From contig DAIDHU010000405.1 of assembly GCA_027451915.1 (NCBI GenBank), positions 1-9,929 of the forward strand: 9,929 nt of DNA, given 5' to 3'. The stretch comes from Thiomonas sp. Its GTDB lineage: Bacteria > Pseudomonadota > Gammaproteobacteria > Burkholderiales > Burkholderiaceae_C. This document shows, in pieces, positions 5,903-9,929 of this stretch. The notes under the pieces were generated by a model, which was not told where the DNA came from, ran no database searches, and worked only from the letters and a program-made list of their open reading frames with translations. The position numbers and the translations under genes are program-made. Within the stretch, counting starts at the first letter, position 1; each line of letters starts with the position of its first letter.

Positions 5903-6033
5903 GACGGACTCCCGTGCCGCTGGTGCGGCGTATGGATGGCAGCGCGAAGGTGAAAGGAACCGGTCAATGTAGTGGTGCACCCGCGGCGCTTGCGTGCGTG
6001 CCCCGGAAAACCGCCAATTCCGGAGGCGCGAGT

Positions 6034-6210
6034 ATGGGCATTTCCAGCCCCCCCGGATGCTCGCCCCGGCCCGGTGCCGTCGGCGCAGGGCCTACACTTG
6101 CCGGCATGGCATGGCTGTATTCGTTCGCACGCTCCAGGGCCCGTGGGCCCGCGCCCGCCGCGGCTGCGCCGCAGGCCTCGGGCCGGTCGTGGCGCGGGGG
6201 CCGCGCGTGA
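6034..6210 (+). CDS. Possible small ORF overlapping the rsuA-like start
   Basis: The 304-nt gap between the alpha-glucosidase and the pseudouridine synthase holds this 58-codon frame. Its ATG is preceded at 7 nt by a near-perfect GGAGG. Its TGA overlaps the GTG start of the next gene as GTGA, an arrangement typical of translational coupling. The product is rich in Pro, Ala, Gly and Arg and resembles no family I know. A second ATG in the same frame at 6106 lies just after TACACT (6093-6098), a fair -10 element, which could give a leaderless message. It may be a leader peptide or chance. I see nothing else convincing in 5903-6033, which must carry the promoter of the divergent alpha-glucosidase gene. 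Confidence 0.3.
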   Translation: MGISSPPGCSPRPGAVGAGPTLAGMAWLYSFARSRARGPAPAAAAPQASGRSWRGGRA

Positions 6211-6923
6211 GTCGTCTCGCCCTGGAACGGGTGCTTCAGTCGCAGGGCTTCGGGACCCGCAGGCAATGCCGGCAGCTGGTGCTCTCCGGGCAGGTGCGCG
6301 TGGCGGGCGTGGAGGTCGACGATCCCGGCCTGGTGGTGGACACGCAGGGCCTGCAATTCGAGGTGCTCGACCAGGCCTGGACCTATCGCGAACATGTGTA
6401 CCTGGCGCTGAACAAGCCGGCGGGCTACGAGTGCTCGCGCCGGCCCAGCCACCATCCCGGCGTGCTCGGCCTGCTGCCCGATGCGCTGCGCGCCCGCGCG
6501 GTGCAGGCCGTCGGGCGCCTGGACCACGACACCACAGGGCTGCTTTTGCTTTCCGACGACGGGGCCTTCATCCATGCGCAGACCTCGCCGCGGCGCAAGG
6601 TTCCCAAGGTGTACCTGGCCACGACCCACGACCGGGTCACGCCCGAATTGGTGGCGGCCCTGCTCGCGGGGGTGCGCCTGCACGACGAGCCGCAGCCTCT
6701 GGCCGCGGTGTCCTGCGAGCAGCAGGGGGAGCATCTGCTGGGCATCGTGCTGGAACAGGGCAAGTACCACCAGGTCAAGCGCATGCTGGCCGCCGCCGGC
6801 AATCACTGCGTCGCGCTTCGACGCGTGGCGATCGGGGGTTTGCGCCTGGATGCGCTGAACCTGCCCGAGGGCTCCTGGTGCTACCTGGGCGAGTCCGAAC
6901 TGGCGCTGCTGGCCGGCGCCTGA
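6207..6923 (+). CDS. rsuA: 16S rRNA pseudouridine synthase, RsuA-like
   Basis: The 238-residue enzyme isomerises a uridine to pseudouridine in small-subunit rRNA (position 516 in E. coli RsuA). An S4-like RNA-binding domain opens it (LERVLQSQGFGTRRQCRQLV, residues 6-25, with GQVRVAG). The catalytic domain follows, with LNKPAGYECS (68-77), the catalytic Asp106 in VGRLDHDTTGLLLLSDDG, KVPKVYLATT (131-140), and EQGKYHQVKRML (183-194), the nucleotide-pocket motif. The length is close to E. coli RsuA (231). I chose the GTG at 6207 because family members start almost exactly at the S4 domain; an ATG at 6111 would add 32 basic, low-complexity residues. Its start overlaps the stop of a possible small ORF. 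RluE/RluB/RluF relatives are excluded by the short N terminus and RsuA-style motifs, but not decisively. Confidence 0.88.
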   Translation: MSRLALERVLQSQGFGTRRQCRQLVLSGQVRVAGVEVDDPGLVVDTQGLQFEVLDQAWTYREHVYLALNKPAGYECSRRPSHHPGVLGLLPDALRARAVQAVGRLDHDTTGLLLLSDDGAFIHAQTSPRRKVPKVYLATTHDRVTPELVAALLAGVRLHDEPQPLAAVSCEQQGEHLLGIVLEQGKYHQVKRMLAAAGNHCVALRRVAIGGLRLDALNLPEGSWCYLGESELALLAGA

Positions 6924-7044
6924 GCCGGCGTGGCGCGCAGGGCGGGCTGCGACGGCCCGGCCGGCCCCATGCGGCGGGCGGGCGAGTGCGTACCATGGGC
7001 ATGGGCCAGCCCCGAGGGGGCATGGAAATGGACAGGGAGAGACC

Positions 7045-7824
7045 ATGGATCTGGGCATTGCCGGGCGCAGGGCGCTCGTGTGCGCATCGAGCAAGGGACT
7101 GGGCCGCGCCTGCGCGCTGGCACTGGCGGCGGAAGGGGTGCATGTGACCGTGACGGCGCGGGGTGCGCAGGCGCTGGCCGAGACCGCGGCGCTCATCCGT
7201 GACACCCACGGGGTCGAGGTGCGGGAGGTGGTGGGGGACATCACCACGCTCCAGGGGCGCAAGGCCGCGCTGGAGGCAGCCGGCCCCATCGATATCCTGG
7301 TCAACAACGCCGGCGGTCCGCCCCCGGGGGATTTCCGGGATTGGGAACGCGAGGACTGGATCCGCGCACTGGATGCGAACATGCTGACTCCGATCGAGCT
7401 CATCAAGGCCACGGTGGATGGCATGATGGAGCGCGGCTTCGGGCGCATCGTGAACATCACCTCGGCCGCGGTCAAGGCGCCCATCGACATCCTGGGCCTG
7501 TCCAACGGCGCACGCAGCGGCCTGACCGGTTTCGTGGCCGGGCTGTCGCGCAAGACGGTGCGGCGCAACGTCACCATCAACAACCTGCTGCCCGGCCCGT
7601 TCTCCACCGACCGCCTGGCCGCCACCGCGCGGGGACAATCCGCGGCGCTGGGGATCGCGGTGGAGGAACTGCTGGCGCGCCGCGCCGCCGAGAACCCCGC
7701 GGGGCGCTTCGGGGATCCGAAGGAGTTCGGCGCCGCTTGCGCGTTCCTGTGTGCCGCCACCAGCGGCTTTGTCACAGGGCAGAACATCCTGCTGGATGGC
7801 GGGGCCTTTCCCGGCACGCTGTAA
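7045..7824 (+). CDS. SDR-fold protein lacking the usual catalytic Tyr/Lys (BKR-like)
   Basis: This 259-residue Rossmann-fold protein follows a GGGAGAG ribosome binding site. The cofactor loop reads CASSKGLG (13-20) instead of TGxxxGIG. NNAG (87-90) and the serine of NITS (Ser140) are normal. Where the YxxxK motif should be (153 and 157), the protein has SNGAR, so Ser replaces Tyr and Arg replaces Lys. This matches a known subgroup annotated as 3-oxoacyl-ACP-reductase-like SDR without a perfect cofactor motif or catalytic tetrad. The substitutions are therefore a family property and not damage. The end, GQNILLDGGAFPGTL, is standard. Whether it is an oxidoreductase at all is unknown; substrate and partner are also unknown. 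It lies 121 nt after the rsuA-like gene and may have its own promoter. Confidence 0.9.
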   Translation: MDLGIAGRRALVCASSKGLGRACALALAAEGVHVTVTARGAQALAETAALIRDTHGVEVREVVGDITTLQGRKAALEAAGPIDILVNNAGGPPPGDFRDWEREDWIRALDANMLTPIELIKATVDGMMERGFGRIVNITSAAVKAPIDILGLSNGARSGLTGFVAGLSRKTVRRNVTINNLLPGPFSTDRLAATARGQSAALGIAVEELLARRAAENPAGRFGDPKEFGAACAFLCAATSGFVTGQNILLDGGAFPGTL

Positions 7825-7825
7825 G

Positions 7826-7912
7826 GCGAGGCGCCTCGCATGATGCCGGCTGCGCGTAGCGTCCATGCCTTGCATGCGGCTCCAGGGCCTGCCCCAGGCG
7901 GGCTGCAGGCCC
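7826..7912. repeat. Palindrome and GC-rich hairpin between SDR and HAD genes
   Basis: A perfect 14-bp palindrome (gcgaggcgcctcgc, 7826-7839) begins 1 nt after the SDR stop codon. A second structure pairs gggcctgc (7885-7892) with its complement at 7905-7912 around a 12-nt loop. Neither has a T tract, so they are not classical terminators. They could be weak terminators or message-stability elements. The rest of the 137-nt gap shows only the ribosome binding site of the next gene. Confidence 0.5.
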
Positions 7913-7961
7913 GCGGCGGGCCTACAGGTGTGGCGAGGTTCGCAGCCGGGAGGGTCCTGAC

Positions 7962-8639
7962 ATGAGTGGTTCACGGCATGGCCCCGAGGGCGTGGCGGTG
8001 TGGGCGGCCTTCGATTTCGACGGCACCTTGCGTCGCGGGGACTCGCTGGTGGGCTTCCTGCGCGACCTGCTGGGGCCGGCCAGCCTGGGGGCCGCGCTGG
8101 CCTGCGAGGCGCCCTGGCTGCTCGGCTACGCAGCAGGCTGGGTGGGCAATGACGTGGCCAAGCAGCGGCTGCTGCGACGCTGCCTGCGCGGCCAGCCCCT
8201 GGCTCGGCTGCAGCAGGCGGGGCAGCGCTTCGCGGTGGAGAAGTTGCCGCGGGGCTTGCGCGCACCCATGATCGATCGCCTGCGAGCGCATCAGGCTGCC
8301 GGGCACCACTGCGTGCTGGTGACGGCATCGCCCAGCCTGTACACGGCGCCCTGGGCGCATGCCATGGGTTTTCGCGCGAGCATCGGCACGGAACTGGAGT
8401 TCGACCCGGAGGGCCGGGCCAGCGGGCGTTTCGACGGACTCAACTGCTGGGGTCCGGAAAAGGCCCGGCGCCTGCGCGAGTTGCTGGGCGGGCAGGCGCT
8501 GGACTACGCCTACGGCGACACCCGGGGGGACCGGGAAATGCTGGCCATGGCCCGCAGGGGCTGGCTGGTGGGACGGGGCAACGGCTGGGGCGAGCGCCTG
8601 CCCTCGCTGGAGCGGAGCCCGCGGCCGGACGGCAGCTAG
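7962..8639 (+). CDS. HAD-IB family phosphatase
   Basis: This 225-residue cytoplasmic hydrolase follows GGGAGGG at 8 nt. The HAD motifs are complete: FDFDGTL (17-23) with nucleophile Asp18 and acid/base Asp20; motif II Thr121 in VLVTASPSLY; Lys167 in NCWGPEKARRL; and GDTRGD (185-190) with the Mg-binding Asp residues. A helical cap lies between motifs I and II. The IGTELEF and GLNCWGPEK pattern is typical of subfamily IB, which contains SerB-like enzymes, CicA and phosphatidylglycerophosphatase C. The substrate cannot be chosen among these. The gene converges with the DUF1493 gene, leaving only 3 nt between the stop codons and no visible terminator. Confidence 0.9.
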   Translation: MSGSRHGPEGVAVWAAFDFDGTLRRGDSLVGFLRDLLGPASLGAALACEAPWLLGYAAGWVGNDVAKQRLLRRCLRGQPLARLQQAGQRFAVEKLPRGLRAPMIDRLRAHQAAGHHCVLVTASPSLYTAPWAHAMGFRASIGTELEFDPEGRASGRFDGLNCWGPEKARRLRELLGGQALDYAYGDTRGDREMLAMARRGWLVGRGNGWGERLPSLERSPRPDGS

Positions 8640-8642
8640 CTG

Positions 8643-8996
8643 CTACGCCTGGCGACTGCCGCCCGCATCGCCTTTGCGCTCCTGCGCCAGGTCCGGCCAG
8701 CGACCCTCGCGCGCGGCGCGCAGCAGCATGGCGGCGCTGATGTCGGCGCCCGACGCGCCCCGGCGCCGCGCCCAGGGCCAGCGGCGCCGGGGCGCCAGCA
8801 AGGCGCAGGCGGGCTCGGAGGCGTCGCCGCGTATGCGGAAAAAGGCGAAAAATCTCTCCAGCAGATCGCGTGCCTCCGCGCCGCTCAGGCGCAGGTCCTG
8901 GAGCAGGCGGGTGGCGGGGCCGAGCTGGTGCCCGCGCGGGATCACCGCATGGCGGCAAAGGAAGGCGGCGATTTCGTTCCACAGGGGATCGTGCAT
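8643..8996 (-). CDS. DUF1493 (acyl-carrier-like) family protein
   Basis: The 117-residue protein has the DUF1493 layout: a first helix (LWNEIAAFLCRHAVI), then LGPATRLLQDLRLSG (25-39) and EARDLLERFFAFF (41-53). The tail ISAAMLLRAAREGRWPDL (86-103) is characteristic. The fold is predicted to be acyl-carrier-protein-like. The residue that would carry phosphopantetheine in a true carrier is Gly here, as is usual in the family, so it should not carry acyl groups. Function is unknown; some members sit near toxin-immunity or secretion loci. No clear ribosome binding site precedes the ATG at 8996, so the start is less certain. It is divergent from the oxygenase gene across a 326-nt region. Confidence 0.7.
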   Translation of the reverse strand: MHDPLWNEIAAFLCRHAVIPRGHQLGPATRLLQDLRLSGAEARDLLERFFAFFRIRGDASEPACALLAPRRRWPWARRRGASGADISAAMLLRAAREGRWPDLAQERKGDAGGSRQA

Positions 8997-9322
8997 GGGA
9001 ATGCTCGCATGAAAAAGCCCGGTTCTGGGCGAAATGCCAGAATAAGCATGCTAGGAAACAATGCATGACCCGGGTGTTATCGTGGAATCGTCGAGCATTG
9101 CGGCCGGGGCGAAAAAACCTAGCATCCGTGAGGGCTTGCATCCCGGGGCGCGAACGGGGTGGCGTGGAGATGCCGGGCGAAAATACTCCGGGAATCGTGA
9201 ATCACCGAGAAATCATCGGGGATTAACGGATTTTCCGGAAATGCCTGCATTACCATTTTCAAGAAATGGTTTGCAGGGGGTGCGAATATCGGCCTTTTCC
9301 CCGTACCGGCACCGAGGTGGCG
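8997..9322. promoter_or_regulatory. Lower-GC, inverted-repeat-rich intergenic region
   Basis: This divergent region contains no convincing gene. By hand count 9181-9300 has about 46% G+C, far below the coding sequence around it. It holds several inverted repeats: atgctagg (9048-9055) with its complement at 9118-9125, ccga/tcgg at 9205-9219, the palindrome tttccggaaa (9232-9241), and the long hairpin at 9244-9277. A gggcgaaa motif recurs near 9028, 9108 and 9175. It probably carries the promoters of both flanking genes and a structured leader for the oxygenase gene. No clear -35/-10 pair could be chosen. Confidence 0.5.
9244..9277 (+). promoter_or_regulatory. Long imperfect hairpin in the oxygenase leader
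   Basis: The left arm cctgcattaccattt (9244-9258) pairs with aaatggtttgcagg (9264-9277) around a 5-nt loop. Thirteen base pairs form in two blocks (6 and 7) broken by a small T-T bulge. It lies 45 nt before the ATG of the oxygenase gene. No T run follows on the plus strand, so an operator or an RNA leader element is more likely than a terminator. Confidence 0.6.
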
Positions 9323-9929
9323 ATGTCTTCCGTATCCTGCTCGTTGAGCATTCCCACGCTGGAAGTTGGCGCCGAATCGGTGCGCCGCGCCTTGCAGGCG
9401 GCCCGCGTCGCTCCGCAATCACTGGCCGCGCACCCGGTGCCGTTGCGCGTCGTTCAGCAGGCCGCGCGCGAGGCCATCCGTGAACTGGCGGCCGCGCCGC
9501 GTCCCGAGCTCGCGCAGCGCGCGTGCCTGGTGCGTTTCGATCCGGGCGCCTGGCCGGCGCTGGACTTTTACCGCTGCGTGCTCAGCTGCGTGGCCGCGCA
9601 TTGGCTGGGCGCCGGCCAGCCCTACGGCCTGCTCGAGCAGGGGCCGGGAGTGTTCCAGGCGGTCGAGCCCGGTAGCCGTGCGGCAGCGGGGCATCAACTC
9701 GGGAGCGAGGGGCGGTTCCATACCGAGCTGGCCGCGTTTCGCCCGGCCTTCCAGCCCGAGCTCGTGTCGTTGACCTGCTGCGCGAACCGCGTGCGCGGCG
9801 GGGTCGGCGTGGTCGATGCGGCCGAGGCTCTCGAGGCGTTGACTCCGGCGCTGCGCGAGGTCGCCCAGCAGGAGCGCTTTTGCCACGCGGTGGACGCGGC
9901 GCTGGGGGCCGCCTGCGCGGGCAGCAGCG
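9323..9929 (+). CDS. Clavaminate-synthase-like Fe(II)/2-oxoglutarate oxygenase, 3' end outside window
   Basis: The frame is open from an ATG after GAGGTGG to the end of the window (202 codons). The tell-tale part is EGRFHTELAAFRPAFQPELV (residues 129-148). It contains an HxE motif (His133, Glu135), as in clavaminate synthase, VioC/OrfP-type arginine hydroxylases and AsnO, in place of the usual HxD. It is followed by LVSLTCCANRV and VVDAAEALEAL, matching the strand and helix that follow in that family. Such enzymes use iron, oxygen and 2-oxoglutarate to hydroxylate amino acids or related metabolites. The distal iron-binding His and the 2-oxoglutarate-binding Arg lie beyond the window. Spacing and G/C-rich third positions support translation. 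Downstream genes, which would tell the pathway, are not visible. A TauD/GAB-type relative is the alternative. Confidence 0.65.
   Translation, partial: MSSVSCSLSIPTLEVGAESVRRALQAARVAPQSLAAHPVPLRVVQQAAREAIRELAAAPRPELAQRACLVRFDPGAWPALDFYRCVLSCVAAHWLGAGQPYGLLEQGPGVFQAVEPGSRAAAGHQLGSEGRFHTELAAFRPAFQPELVSLTCCANRVRGGVGVVDAAEALEALTPALREVAQQERFCHAVDAALGAACAGSS

Noticed and set aside
4847..5953. 368-codon open frame on the plus strand
   Set aside because: It is antisense to the alpha-glucosidase, whose catalytic residues are all present. Its Val/Gly/Ala-rich product is a codon-bias shadow.
5964..7841. 625-codon open frame on the minus strand
   Set aside because: It is antisense to both the RsuA-like and the SDR genes, which have full motifs; no domain is recognisable in it.
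6775..8328. 517-codon open frame on the minus strand
   Set aside because: It is antisense to the SDR and HAD genes, with Arg/Pro-rich low-complexity content and no domain.
9028..9190. CRISPR-like or iteron array based on the recurring gggcgaaa motif
   Set aside because: The three occurrences are short, unevenly spaced and diverge outside the core, so there is no true array.

Overview
The window is GC-rich with strong G/C preference at third codon positions. Its gene content (a CspA-type protein ending in a QKGPQASNI-type motif, an RsuA-like enzyme, DUF4087, DUF1493, HAD-IB) suggests a betaproteobacterium, probably Burkholderiales. This placement is an inference from protein style and was not checked against a database.

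Left part (1-2160) is an accessory, decaying region. It opens with a minus-strand VapB/VapC-type toxin-antitoxin pair (VapC cut by the window edge). A perfect 10-bp inverted repeat overlaps the pair's likely promoter. Next come remnants of three other gene sets: a TumE/TumA-like toxin-antitoxin pair on plus, an aldo/keto reductase on minus that has lost at least two internal blocks, and a GNAT acetyltransferase of the kind often found as a toxin. Between the remnants lies an intact-looking 44-residue two-helix membrane protein with a good ribosome binding site.

Middle part (2160-5900) holds intact genes: a secreted DUF4087 protein and a membrane-anchored NodB-type polysaccharide deacetylase on plus, then a cold-shock protein with a clear terminator and a long leader, and a GH13 alpha-glucosidase-like enzyme, both on minus. 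A 26-bp sequence at 1001-1026 recurs in inverted orientation at 4178-4203 with 24 of 26 bases identical. These copies bracket about 3.2 kb that contains much of the decayed material plus the DUF4087, deacetylase and csp genes.

Right part (5900-9929) has RsuA-like 16S rRNA pseudouridine synthase, an SDR-fold protein lacking the usual catalytic Tyr and Lys, and a HAD-IB phosphatase, all on plus. A DUF1493 protein on minus converges on the phosphatase with a 3-nt gap. A 326-bp, lower-GC intergenic region rich in inverted repeats then leads to a plus-strand gene, open at the window end, that looks like a clavaminate-synthase-type Fe(II)/2-oxoglutarate oxygenase with an HxE motif.

No rRNA, tRNA, CRISPR array or complete insertion sequence was seen. 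No single obviously new multi-gene system is evident. The most unusual items are the inverted 26-mers around the decayed region, the operator-like palindrome of the VapBC pair, the partial oxygenase with its structured leader, and the small ORFs.
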